Assembly: GCF_051014685.1 (NCBI RefSeq)
Contig: NW_027478399.1
Location: 1,922,001-1,986,000, forward strand
Length of the DNA: 64,000 bases
Source: Ptiloglossa arizonensis
Lineage: Eukaryota; Arthropoda; Insecta; Hymenoptera; Colletidae
Direction: 5' to 3'
Program-made: the position numbers and the translations under genes
The notes under the pieces: generated by a model
The model's database searches: none
Seen by the model: the letters and a program-made list of their open reading frames with translations, nothing else
What the model was told of the DNA's origin: nothing
Part shown: positions 1 through 11,534 of the stretch, piece after piece
Layout of the letters: every line of letters starts with the position of its first letter
Numbering within the stretch: position 1 is the first letter of the stretch

Positions 1-351
1 AATTTTGATTGTTTCTCACGCATTCCTTAACTTCAATCACTTATATCTCGCGAACGGATTGTCGAACTCGAGAAATTCCTGTTGCATCTGAAAGCAGAAA
101 CTCAACCGATTAAAACGGTATGTGTATTTTCCCCTAGGCCGTTGTAGTTATTGGTTTCTAGCATCAGAATTGCGAAAATTTGTATGGTTTCTCAACCATT
201 CCTTAACTTCGATCTCCCACATCTCGCGAACGGGATGACGAACTCGAGAAATTCCTGTTGCATCTGAAACTGGAAACTCGCCCAATTACAAAGGTATGTG
301 CATTTTTCCCCTAGGCCTTTGTAGTTATTGGGTTCGAGTATCTGACCAGCG

Positions 352-376
352 AAAATTTTGATGGTTTCTCAACCAT
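352..376. other. AAAATTTT tract plus 6-bp dyad (example of a per-monomer motif)
   Basis: An AAAATTTT tract (352-359) is followed after one base by ATGGTTTCTCAACCAT (361-376), a perfect 6-bp inverted repeat around the loop TCTC. The pair recurs in most monomers. Variants break it in defined ways: CAAGCAT instead of CAACCAT disrupts one pair of the stem, and TTTCGATGG or TTTGGATGG replaces the T4 tract. Short A/T tracts of this palindromic form are known to bend DNA, and short dyads are common in centromeric satellites that lack CENP-B boxes. Whether this one is bound or extruded is unknown. Confidence 0.7.
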
Positions 377-2402
377 TCCTTAACTTCAAAATCCCATATC
401 TCGGGAGCGGAATGACGAACTCGAGAAATTCCTGTTGCGTCTGAAACTGTAAGCTCGCCCGGTTACAAAGGTATGTGCATTTTTCCCCTAGGCCTTTGTA
501 GTTATTGTTTTCGAGTATGAGGCTTGCGAAAATTTTGGTGGTTTCTCAACCATTCCTTAACTTCAAACTCCCATATCTCGCGAACGGAATGAAGCACTCG
601 AGAAATTCCTGTTGCATCTGAAAGTGGAAACTCGCCCGATTACAAAGGTATGTGCATTTTTCCCCTAGGCCTTTGTAGTTATTGGTTTCTAGCATCAGAA
701 TTTCGAAAATTTTGATGGTTTCCCAACCATTCCTTAACTTCGAACTCCCATATCTCGCGAACCGGATGACGAACACGAGAAATTCCTGTTGCATCTGAAA
801 GCAGAAACTCGCCCGATTACAACGGTAGGTGAATTTTTCCCCTAGGCCATTGTAGTTATTTGTTTCTAGCATCAGAATTGCGAAAATTTTGATGGTTTCT
901 CAAGCATTCCTTAACTTCAAACTCCCATATCTCGCGAACGGATTGTCGAACTCGAGAAACTCCTGTTGCATCTGAAAGTGGAAACTCGCCCGATTACAAA
1001 GGTATGTGCATTTTTCCCCTAGGCCTTTGTAGTTATTGGTTTCTAGCATCAGAATTTCGAAAATTTTGATGGTTTCTCAACCATTCCTTAACTTCAAACT
1101 CCCATATCTCGCGAACGGAATGACGAACTCGAGAAATTCCTGTTGCATCTGAAAGTAGAGACTCGCCCGATTAGAATGGTGTGTGTACTTTTCCCCTAGG
1201 CCATTCCAGTTATTCGTTTCTAGCATCAGAATTGCGAAAATTTCGATGGTTTCTCAACCATTCCTTAACTTCAAACTCCCATATCTCGCGAACGGAATGA
1301 CGCACTCGAGAAATTCCTGTTGCATCTGAAAGTGGAAGCTCACCCAATTACAAAGGTATGTGCATTTTTCCCCTAGGCCTTTGTAGTTCTTGGTTTCGAG
1401 TATCAGACTTGCGAAAATTTTGATTGTTTCTCACGCATTCCTTAAATTCAATCACTTATATCTCGCGAACGGATTGACGAACTCAAGAAATTCCTGTTGC
1501 ATCTGAAAGCAGAAACTCACCCGATTAAAGCGGTATGTGTATTTTCCCCTAGGCCATTGTAGTTATTGGTTTCTAGCATCAGAATTGCGAAAATTTGGAT
1601 GATTTCTCAACCATTCCTTAACTTCGAACTCCCATATCTCGCGAACGGAATGACGAACTCGAGAAATTCCTGTTGCATCTGAAAGTAGAAACACGCACGA
1701 TTACAATGGTGTGTGTACTTTTCCCCTAGGCCATTCCAGTTATTCGTTTCTAGCATCAGAATTGCGAAAATTTCGATGGTTTCTCAACCATTCCTTAACT
1801 TCAAACTCCCACATCTCGCGAACGGATTGACGAACTCGAGAAATTCCTGTTGCATCTGAAAGTGGAAACTCGCCCGATTACAAAGGTATGTGTATTTTTC
1901 CCCTAGGCCTTTGTAGTTATTGGTTTCGACTATCAGAATTGCGAGACTTTTGATGGTTTCTCAACCATTCCTTAACTTCAAACTCCCATATCTCGCGAAC
2001 GGAATGACGCACTCGAGAAATTCCTGTTGCATCTGAAAGTGGAAACTCGCCCGATTACAAAGGTGTGTGTACTTTTCCCCTAGGTCATTCCAGTTATTGG
2101 TTTCGAGTATCAGACCAGCGAAAATTTTGATGGTTTCTCAACCATTCCTTAACTTCAAATTCCCATGTCTCGCGAACGGAATGACGAACTCGAGAAATTC
2201 CTGTTGCATCTGAAAGTGGAAACTCGCCCGATTACAAAGGTATGTGCATTTTACCCCTAGGCCTCTGTAGTTATTGGTTTCGAGTATCAGACTTGCAAAA
2301 ATTTTGAGGGTTTCTCAACAATTCCTTAACTTCAAACTTCCATATCTCGCGAACGGATTGACGAACTCGAGAATTTCCTATTGCATCTGAAAGCAGAAAC
2401 TC

Positions 2403-2419
2403 GCCCGATTACAACGGTA
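2403..2419 (-). other. CENP-B-box-like 17-mer (7 of 9 essential bases), example
   Basis: Read on the minus strand, this site has the CGGG end, the central A and the CG of the box pattern nTTCGnnnnAnnCGGGn in the right spacing. Only the two leading T positions differ (A and C here). It occurs where the monomer reads CCCGATTACAACGG. The more common ACAAAGG and ACAATGG variants match one base fewer. The match could be chance, and no binding protein can be inferred from the sequence. Confidence 0.35.
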
Positions 2420-2835
2420 TGTGTATTTTTCCCCTAGGCTTTTGTAGTTATTGGTTTCGAGTATCAGACTTGCGAAAATTTTGATTGTTTCTCAAGCATT
2501 CCTTAACTTCAAACTCCCAAATCTCGCGCACGGATTGACGAACTCGAGAACTTCTTGTTGCATCTGAACGCAGAAACTCGCCCGATTACAAAGATATGTG
2601 TGTTTTTCCCCTAGGCCTTTGTAGTTATTGGTTTTGAGTATCAGACTTGCGAAAATTTTGAGGGTTTCTCAACCATTCCTTAACTTCAAACTCCCATATC
2701 TCGCGAACGGATTGACGAACTCGAGAAATTCCTGTTGCATCTGAAAGTAGAGACTCGCCCGATTAGAATGGTGTGTGTACTTTTCCCCTAGGCCATTCCA
2801 GTTATTCGTTTCTAGCATCAGAATTGCGAAAATTT

Positions 2836-3360
2836 TGATGGTTTCTCAAGCATTCCTTCAATTCAAACTCCTATATCTTGCGAACGGATTGTCGAACTCC
2901 AGAAAAGCCTGTTGCAACTGAAAGCACAAACTCGTCCGATTACAACGGTATATGTATTTTTCCCCTAGGCCGCTCGTGTTATTGGTTTCGAGTATCCGAC
3001 TTGCGAAAATTTTGATGGTTTCTCAACCATTCCTTAACTTTAAACTCCCATATCTCGCGAACGGATTGACGAACTCGAGAAATTCCTGTTGCATGTGAAA
3101 GCAGAAACTCGCCCGATTACAGCGGTATGTGTATTTTTGCCCTAGGCCATTGTAGTTATTGGTTTCGAGTATCAGACATGCGACAATTTTGATGGTTTCT
3201 CAATTATTCCTTCACTTCAAACTCCCATATCTCGCGAACGGATTGACGAACTCGAGAAATTCCTGTTGCACCTGAAAGTGGAAACTCGCCCGATTACAAC
3301 GGTATGTGTATTTTCCCCTAGGCCATTGTAGTTATTGGTTTCTAGCGTCAGAATTGCGAT
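2836..3360. repeat. Patch of divergent monomers inside the 26-mer
   Basis: About three monomers here carry many private changes. Examples are CTTCAATTCAAACTCCTATATCTTGCG (described here in part: CTATATCTTGCG), CTCCAGAAAAGCCTG, GCAACTGAAAGCACAAAC and GGCCGCTCGTGTTATTGG in the first, TGCATGTGAAAG and GACATGCGACAATTT in the second, and CAATTATTCCTTCACTTC in the third. They are less like the array consensus than their neighbours. They begin exactly where the second copy of the 26-mer stops matching. Confidence 0.75.
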
Positions 3361-4599
3361 AATTTTGATGGTTTCTCAACCATTCCTTAACTTCAAACAC
3401 CCATATCTCGCGAACGGAATGACGAACTCGAGAAATTCCTGTTGCATCTGAAAGTGGAAACTCGACCGATTACAAAGATATGTGGGTTTCTCCCCTAGGC
3501 CTTTGTAGTTATTGGTTTCTAGCATCAGAATTGCGAAAAGTTGGATGGTTTCTCAACCATTCCTTAACTTCGAACTCCCATATCTCGCGAACGGGATGAC
3601 GAACTAGAGAAATTCCTGTTGCATCTGAAACTGGAAACTCGCCCGATTACAAAGGTATGTGCATTTTTCCCCTAGGCCTCTATAGTTATTGGTTTCGAGT
3701 ATCAGACCAGCGAAAATTTTGATGGTTTCTCAACCATTCCTTAATTTCAAACTCCCATATCTCGCGAACGGATTGACGAACTCGAGAAATTCCTGTTGCA
3801 TCTGAAAGTGGAAACTCGCCCGATTACAAAGGTATGTGCATTTTTCCCCTAGGCCTTTGTAGTTATTGGTTTCTAGCATCAGAATTTCGAAAATTTTGAT
3901 GGTTTCTCAACCATTCCTTAACTTCGAACTCCCATATCTCGCGAACCGGATGACGAACACGAGAAATTCCTGTTGCATCTGAAAGCAGAAACTCGCCCGA
4001 TTACAACGCTAGGTGAATTTTTCCCCTAGGCCATTGTAGTTATTTGTTTCTAGAATCAGAATTGCCAAAATTCTGATGGTTTCTCAAGCATTCCTTAACC
4101 TCAAACTCCCATATCTCGCGAACGGATTGTCGAACTCGAGAAACTCCTGTTGCATCTGAAAGTAGAAACTCGCAAGGTTACAAAGGTATGTGTATTTTTC
4201 CTCTAGGCCTTTGTTGTTATTGGTTTCGGGTATCAGACCTGCGAAAATTTTGATGGTTTCTCAACCATTCCTTAACTTCAAACTCCTATATCTCGCGAAC
4301 GGAATGACGAACTCGAGAAATTCCTGTTGCATCTGAAAGTAGAGACTCGCCCGATTAGAATGGTGTGTGTACTTTTCCCCTAGGCCATTCCAGTTATTCG
4401 TTTCTAGCATCAGAATTGCGAAAATTTCGATCGTTTCTCAACCATTCCTTAACTTCAAACTCCCACATCTCGCGAACGGATTGACGAACTCGAGAAATTC
4501 CTGTTGCATCTGAAAGTGGAAACTCGCCCGATTACAAAGGTATGTGCATTTTTCCCCTACGCCTTTGTAGTTCTTGGTTTCGAGTATCAGACTTGCGAA

Positions 4600-7433
4600 A
4601 ATTTTGATTGTTTCTCACGCATTCCTTAACTTCAATCACTTATATCTCGCGAACGGATTGTCGAACTCGAGAAATTCCTGTTGCATCTGAAAGCAGAAAC
4701 TCAACCGATTAAAACGGTATGTGTATTTTCCCCTAGGCCGTTGTAGTTATTGGTTTCTAGCATCAGAATTGCGAAAATTTGTATGGTTTCTCAACCATTC
4801 CTTAACTTCGATCTCCCACATCTCGCGAACGGGATGACGAACTCGAGAAATTCCTGTTGCATCTGAAACTGGAAACTCGCCCAATTACAAAGGTATGTGC
4901 ATTTTTCCCCTAGGCCTTTGTAGTTATTGGGTTCGAGTATCTGACCAGCGAAAATTTTGATGGTTTCTCAACCATTCCTTAACTTCAAAATCCCATATCT
5001 CGGGAGCGGAATGACGAACTCGAGAAATTCCTGTTGCGTCTGAAACTGTAAGCTCGCCCGGTTACAAAGGTATGTGCATTTTTCCCCTAGGCCTTTGTAG
5101 TTATTGTTTTCGAGTATGAGGCTTGCGAAAATTTTGGTGGTTTCTCAACCATTCCTTAACTTCAAACTCCCATATCTCGCGAACGGAATGAAGCACTCGA
5201 GAAATTCCTGTTGCATCTGAAAGTGGAAACTCGCCCGATTACAAAGGTATGTGCATTTTTCCCCTAGGCCTTTGTAGTTATTGGTTTCTAGCATCAGAAT
5301 TTCGAAAATTTTGATGGTTTCCCAACCATTCCTTAACTTCGAACTCCCATATCTCGCGAACCGGATGACGAACACGAGAAATTCCTGTTGCATCTGAAAG
5401 CAGAAACTCGCCCGATTACAACGGTAGGTGAATTTTTCCCCTAGGCCATTGTAGTTATTTGTTTCTAGCATCAGAATTGCGAAAATTTTGATGGTTTCTC
5501 AAGCATTCCTTAACTTCAAACTCCCATATCTCGCGAACGGATTGTCGAACTCGAGAAACTCCTGTTGCATCTGAAAGTGGAAACTCGCCCGATTACAAAG
5601 GTATGTGCATTTTTCCCCTAGGCCTTTGTAGTTATTGGTTTCTAGCATCAGAATTTCGAAAATTTTGATGGTTTCTCAACCATTCCTTAACTTCAAACTC
5701 CCATATCTCGCGAACGGAATGACGAACTCGAGAAATTCCTGTTGCATCTGAAAGTAGAGACTCGCCCGATTAGAATGGTGTGTGTACTTTTCCCCTAGGC
5801 CATTCCAGTTATTCGTTTCTAGCATCAGAATTGCGAAAATTTCGATGGTTTCTCAACCATTCCTTAACTTCAAACTCCCATATCTCGCGAACGGAATGAC
5901 GCACTCGAGAAATTCCTGTTGCATCTGAAAGTGGAAGCTCACCCAATTACAACGGTATGTGCATTTTTCCCCTAGGCCTTTGTAGTTCTTGGTTTCGAGT
6001 ATCAGACTTGCGAAATTTTGATTGTTTCTCACGCATTCCTTAAATTCAATCACTTATATCTCGCGAACGGATTGACGAACTCAAGAAATTCCTGTTGCAT
6101 CTGAAAGCAGAAACTCACCCGATTAAAGCGGTATGTGTATTTTCCCCTAGGCCATTGTAGTTATTGGTTTCTAGCATCAGAATTGCGAAAATTTGGATGA
6201 TTTCTCAACCATTCCTTAACTTCGAACTCCCATATCTCGCGAACGGAATGACGAACTCGAGAAATTCCTGTTGCATCTGAAAGTAGAAACACGCACGATT
6301 ACAATGGTGTGTGTACTTTTCCCCTAGGCCATTCCAGTTATTCGTTTCTAGCATCAGAATTGCGAAAATTTCGATGGTTTCTCAACCATTCCTTAACTTC
6401 AAACTCCCACATCTCGCGAACGGATTGACGAACTCGAGAAATTCCTGTTGCATCTGAAAGTGGAAACTCGCCCGATTACAAAGGTATGTGTATTTTTCCC
6501 CTAGGCCTTTGTAGTTATTGGTTTCGACTATCAGAATTGCGAGACTTTTGATGGTTTCTCAACCATTCCTTAACTTCAAACTCCCATATCTCGCGAACGG
6601 AATGACGCACTCGAGAAATTCCTGTTGCATCTGAAAGTGGAATCTCGCCCGATTACAAAGGTGTGTGTACTTTTCCCCTAGGTCATTCCAGTTATTGGTT
6701 TCGAGTATCAGACCAGCGAAAATTTTGATGGTTTCTCAACCATTCCTTAACTTCAAATTCCCATGTCTCGCGAACGGAATGACGAACTCGAGAAATTCCT
6801 GTTGCATCTGAAAGTGGAAACTCGCCCGATTACAAAGGTATGTGCATTTTACCCCTAGGCCTCTGTAGTTATAGGTTTCGAGTATCAGACTTGCAAAAAT
6901 TTTGAGGGTTTCTCAACAATTCCTTAACTTCAAACTTCCATATCTCGCGAACGGATTGACGAACTCGAGAATTTCCTATTGCATCTGAAAGCAGAAACTC
7001 GCCCGATTACAACGGTATGTGTATTTTTCCCCTAGGCTTTTGTAGTTATTGGTTTCGAGTATCAGACTTGCGAAAATTTTGATTGTTTCTCAAGCATTCC
7101 TTAACTTCAAACTCCCAAATCTCGCGCACGGATTGACGAACTCGAGAACTTCTTGTTGCATCTGAACGCAGAAACTCGCCCGATTACAAAGATATGTGTG
7201 TTTTTCCCCTAGGCCTTTGTAGTTATTGGTTTTGAGTATCAGACTTGCGAAAATTTTGAGGGTTTCTCAACCATTCCTTAACTTCAAACTCCCATATCTC
7301 GCGAACGGATTGACGAACTCGAGAAATTCCTGTTGCATCTGAAAGTAGAGACTCGCCCGATTAGAATGGTGTGTGTACTTTTCCCCTAGGCCATTCCAGT
7401 TATTCGTTTCTAGCATCAGAATTGCGAAAATTT
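4600..7433. repeat. 26-monomer unit, truncated copy 2 (about 16 monomers)
   Basis: This is nearly identical to 1-2835. Differences noticed are ACAACGG for ACAAAGG near 5950, one missing A in GCGAAATTTTG near 6012 (the shift drops from 4599 to 4598), AATCTCGCCC for AAACTCGCCC near 6641, and a T to A change near 6873. Homology stops at 7433/2835, where copy 1 has AATTTTGATGG and copy 2 has AATTTCGATGG. From there the window follows the 14-monomer pattern instead. Confidence 0.9.
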
Positions 7434-8880
7434 CGATGGTTTCCCAACCATTCCTTAACTTCAAACTCCCATATCTCGCGAACGGAATGACGCACTCGAG
7501 AAATTCCTGTTGCATCTGAAAGAGGAAACTCGCCCGATTACAAAAGTATGTGCATTTTTCCCCTAGGCCTTTGTAGTTATTGGTTTCGAGTATCAGACTT
7601 GCGAAAATTTTGATTGTTTCTCAAGCATTCCTTAACTTCAAACTCCGAAATCTCGCGCACGGATTGACGAACTCGAGAAATTCTTGTTGCATCTGAACGC
7701 AGAAACTCGCCCGATTACAAAGATATGTGTGTTTTTCCCCTAGGCCTTTGTAGTTATTGGTTTCGAGTATCAGACTTGCAAATATTTTGAGGGTTTCTCA
7801 ACCATTCCTTAACTTCAAACTCCCATATCTCGCGAACGGATTGACGAACACGAGAAATTCCTGTTGCATCTGAAAGAAGAGACTCGCCCGATTAGAATGG
7901 TGTGTGTACTTTTCCCCTAGGCCATTCCAGTTATTCGTTTCTAGCATCAGAATTGCGAAAATTTCGATGGTTTCCCAACCATTCCTTAACTTCAAACTCC
8001 CATATCTCGCGAACGGAATAACGAACTCGAGAAATTCCTGTTGCATCTGAAAGTAGAAACTCGCACGATTACAATGGTGTGTGTACTTTTCCCCTAGGCC
8101 ATTCCAGTTATTCGTTTCTAGCATCAGATTTGCGAAAATTTCGATGGTTTCTCAACCATTCCTTAACTTCAAACTCCCACATCTCGGGAACGGATTGACG
8201 AACTCGAGAAATTCCTGTTGCATCTGAAAGCAGAAACTCGCCCGATTACAACGGTATGTGTATTTTCCCCTAGGCCATTGTGATTATTGGTTTCTAGCAT
8301 CAGAATTGCGAAAATTTGAATGGTTTCTCAACCATTCCTTAACTTCAAACTCCCATATCTCGCGAACGGAATGACGAACTCGAGAAATTCCTGTTGCATC
8401 TGAAACTGGAAACTCGCCCGATTACAAAGGTATCTGTATTTTTCCCCTAGGCCTTTGTTGTTATTGGTTTCGGGTATCAGACCAGCGAAAATTTTGATGG
8501 TTTCTCAACCATTCCTTAACTTCAAACTCCCATATCTCGCGAACGGGATGACGAACTCGAGAAATTCCTGTTGCATCTGAAAGTAGAAACTCGCACGATT
8601 ACAATGGTGTGTGTACTTTTCCCCTAGGCCATTGCAGTTATTCGTTTCTAGCATCAGAATTGCGAAAATTTCGATGGTTTCTCAACCATTCCTTAACTTC
8701 AAACTCCCACATCTCGCGAACGGATTGACGAACTCGAGAAATTCCTGTTGCATCTGAAAGTGGAAACTCGCCCGATTACAAAGGTATGCGTATTTTTCCC
8801 CTAGGCCTTTGAAGTTATTGGTTTCGACTATCAGAATTGCGAGACTTTTGATGGTTTCTCAACCATTCTTTAAATTCAAA
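6404..8880. repeat. 14-monomer higher-order unit, copy 1 (2477 bp)
   Basis: A shift of 2477 bp (14 x 177 minus 1) aligns this segment with 8881 onward. Its left part (6404-7433) is also the end of the truncated 26-mer, so the unit was built from that material. Recognisable members are the GAGACTTTTGATGG monomer, the CCATGTCTCGCG monomer, the GAATTTCCTATTGC monomer, the CGCGCACGG/TGAACGCAG monomer, and pairs with GATTAGAATGG. The longest minus-strand frame (7798-8124) is a shadow of this unit. Confidence 0.88.
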
Positions 8881-11534
8881 CTCCCATATCTCGCGAACGG
8901 ATTGACGAACTCGAGAAATTCCTGTTGCATCTGAAAGTGGAAACTCGCCCGATTACAAAGGTGTGTGTATTTTTCCCCTAGGCCTTTGTAGTTATTGGTT
9001 TCGACTATCAGAATTGCGAGACTTTTGATGGTTTCTCAACCATTCTTTAAATTCAAACTCCCATATCTCGCGAACGGAATGACGCACTCGAGAAATTCCT
9101 GTTGCATCTGAAAGTGGAAACTCGCCCGATTACAAAGGTGTGTGTACTTTTCCCCTAGGTCATTCCAGTTATTGGTTTCGAGTATCAGACCAGCGAAAAT
9201 TTTGATGGTTTCTCAACCATTCCTTAATTTCAAATTCCCATGTCTCGCGAACGGAATGACGAACTCGAGAAATTCCTGTTGCATCTGAAAGTAGAAACTC
9301 GCCCGATTACAAAGGTATGTGCATTTTACCCCTAGGCCTCTGTAGTTATTGGTTTCGAGTATCAGACTTGCAAAAATTTTGAGGGTTTCTCAACAATTCC
9401 TTAACTTCAAACTTCCATATCTCGCGAACGGATTGACGAACTCGAGAATTTCCTATTGCATCTGAAAGCAGAAACTCGCCCGATTACAACGGTATGTGTA
9501 TTTTTCCCCTAGGCTTTTGTAGTTATTGGTTTCGAGTATCAGACTTGCGAAAATTTTGATTGTTTCTCAAGCATTCCTTAACTTCAAACTCCCAAATCTC
9601 GCGCACGGATTGACGAACTCGAGAACTTCTTGTTGCATCTGAACGCAGAAACTCGCCCGATTACAAAGATATGTGTGTTTTTCCCCTAGGCCTTTGTAGT
9701 TATTGGTTTTGAGTATCAGACTTGCGAAAATTTTGAGGGTTTCTCAACCATTCCTTAACTTCAAACTCCCATATCTCGCGAACGGATTGACGAACTCGAG
9801 AAATTCCTGTTGCATCTGAAAGTAGAGACTCGCCCGATTAGAATGGTGTGTGTACTTTTCCCCTAGGCCATTCCAGTTATTCGTTTCTAGCATCAGAATT
9901 GCGAAAATTTCGATGGTTTCCCAACCATTCCTTAACTTCAAACTCCCATATCTCGCGAACGGAATGACGCACTCGAGAAATTCCTGTTGCATCTGAAAGA
10001 GGAAACTCGCCCGATTACAAAAGTATGTGCATTTTTCCCCTAGGCCTTTGTAGTTATTGGTTTCGAGTATCAGACTTGCGAAAATTTTGATTGTTTCTCA
10101 AGCATTCCTTAACTTCAAACTCCGAAATCTCGCGCACGGATTGACGAACTCGAGAAATTCTTGTTGCATCTGAACGCAGAAACTCGCCCGATTACAAAGA
10201 TATGTGTGTTTTTCCCCTAGGCCTTTGTAGTTATTGGTTTCGAGTATCAGACTTGCAAATATTTTGAGGGTTTCTCAACCATTCCTTAACTTCAAACTCC
10301 CATATCTCGCGAACGGATTGACGAACACGAGAAATTCCTGTTGCATCTGAAAGAAGAGACTCGCCCGATTAGAATGGTGTGTGTACTTTTCCCCTAGGCC
10401 ATTCCAGTTATTCGTTTCTAGCATCAGAATTGCGAAAATTTCGATGGTTTCCCAACCATTCCTTAACTTCAAACTCCCATATCTCGCGAACGGAATAACG
10501 AACTCGAGAAATTCCTGTTGCATCTGAAAGTAGAAACTCGCACGATTACAATGGTGTGTGTACTTTTCCCCTAGGCCATTCCAGTTATTCGTTTCTAGCA
10601 TCAGATTTGCGAAAATTTCGATGGTTTCTCAACCATTCCTTAACTTCAAACTCCCACATCTCGGGAACGGATTGACGAACTCGAGAAATTCCTGTTGCAT
10701 CTGAAAGCAGAAACTCGCCCGATTACAACGGTATGTGTATTTTCCCCTAGGCCATTGTGATTATTGGTTTCTAGCATCAGAATTGCGAAAATTTGAATGG
10801 TTTCTCAACCATTCCTTAACTTCGAACTCCCATATCTCGCGAACAGGATGACGAACTCGAGAAATTCCTGTTGCATCTGAAACTGGAAACTCGCCCGATT
10901 ACAAAGGTATGTGTATTTTTCCCCTAGGCCTTTGTTGTTATTGATTTCGGGTATCAGACCAGCGAAAATTTTGATGGTTTCTCAACCATTCCTTAACTTC
11001 AAACTCCCATATCTCGCGAACGGAATGACGAACTCGAGAAATTCCTGTTGCATCTGAAACTGGAAACTCGCCCGATTACAAAGGTATCTGTATTTTTCCC
11101 CTAGGCCTTTGTTGTTATTGGTTTCGGGTATCAGACCAGCGAAAATTTTGATGGTTTCTCAACCATTCCTTAACTTCAAACTCCCATATCTCGCGAACGG
11201 GATGACGAACTCGAGAAATTCCTGTTGCATCTGAAAGTAGAAACTCGCACGATTACAATGGTGTGTGTACTTTTCCCCTAGGCCATTGCAGTTATTCGTT
11301 TCTAGCATCAGAATTGCGAAAATTTCGATGGTTTCTCAACCATTCCTTAACTTCAAACTCCCACATCTCGCGAACGGATTGACGAACTCGAGAAATTCCT
11401 GTTGCATCTGAAAGTGGAAACTCGCCCGATTACAAAGGTATGCGTATTTTTCCCCTAGGCCTTTGAAGTTATTGGTTTCGACTATCAGAATTGCGAGACT
11501 TTTGATGGTTTCTCAACCATTCTTTAAATTCAAA
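8881..11534. repeat. 14-monomer unit, copy 2 with one extra monomer (2654 bp)
   Basis: The segment matches copy 1 at a shift of 2477 bp up to about 10940 and at 2654 bp afterwards, so one 177-bp monomer of the CTGAAACTGG/CTTTGTTGTTATTG type has been added near 10940-11120. Near 8868/11522 the two copies share the unusual ATTCTTTAAATTC reading, which supports the alignment. Confidence 0.85.

Larger units (their letters stand above)
1..4599. repeat. 26-monomer higher-order unit, copy 1 (4599 bp)
   Basis: The sequence starting at base 1 reappears at 4600 in the same order of monomer variants, a shift of 4599 bp (26 x 177 minus 3). Distinctive members are the TCACGCATTCC/TTCAATCACTTATATC monomer (1 and 1425), a TCGGGAGCGG monomer near 410, and the GAACCGGATGACGAACACG monomer (about 755 and 3938) that carries GGTAGGTGAATTT. 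The match to the second copy holds through position 2835. The right-hand part (2836-4599) has no counterpart in copy 2. Confidence 0.9.

Noticed and set aside
546..872. Minus-strand frames of 82-109 codons with a repeated MLETNN...FQMQQEF pattern (also 5145, 7267, 7798, 9744, 10275, 22472, 26186, 30430, 44572, 54468, 62605 and others)
   Set aside because: They are the same 59-codon translation of the satellite, ended by a TGA in the loop of the per-monomer hairpin. There is no promoter, no independent start context and no domain, and copies differ by indels and stops like the rest of the array.
6006..6020. One-base deletion in GCGAAATTTTG as a sequencing error
   Set aside because: It lies in a short homopolymer and could be an error, but real one-base indels are common between units here, so it was kept as a copy difference without further claim.
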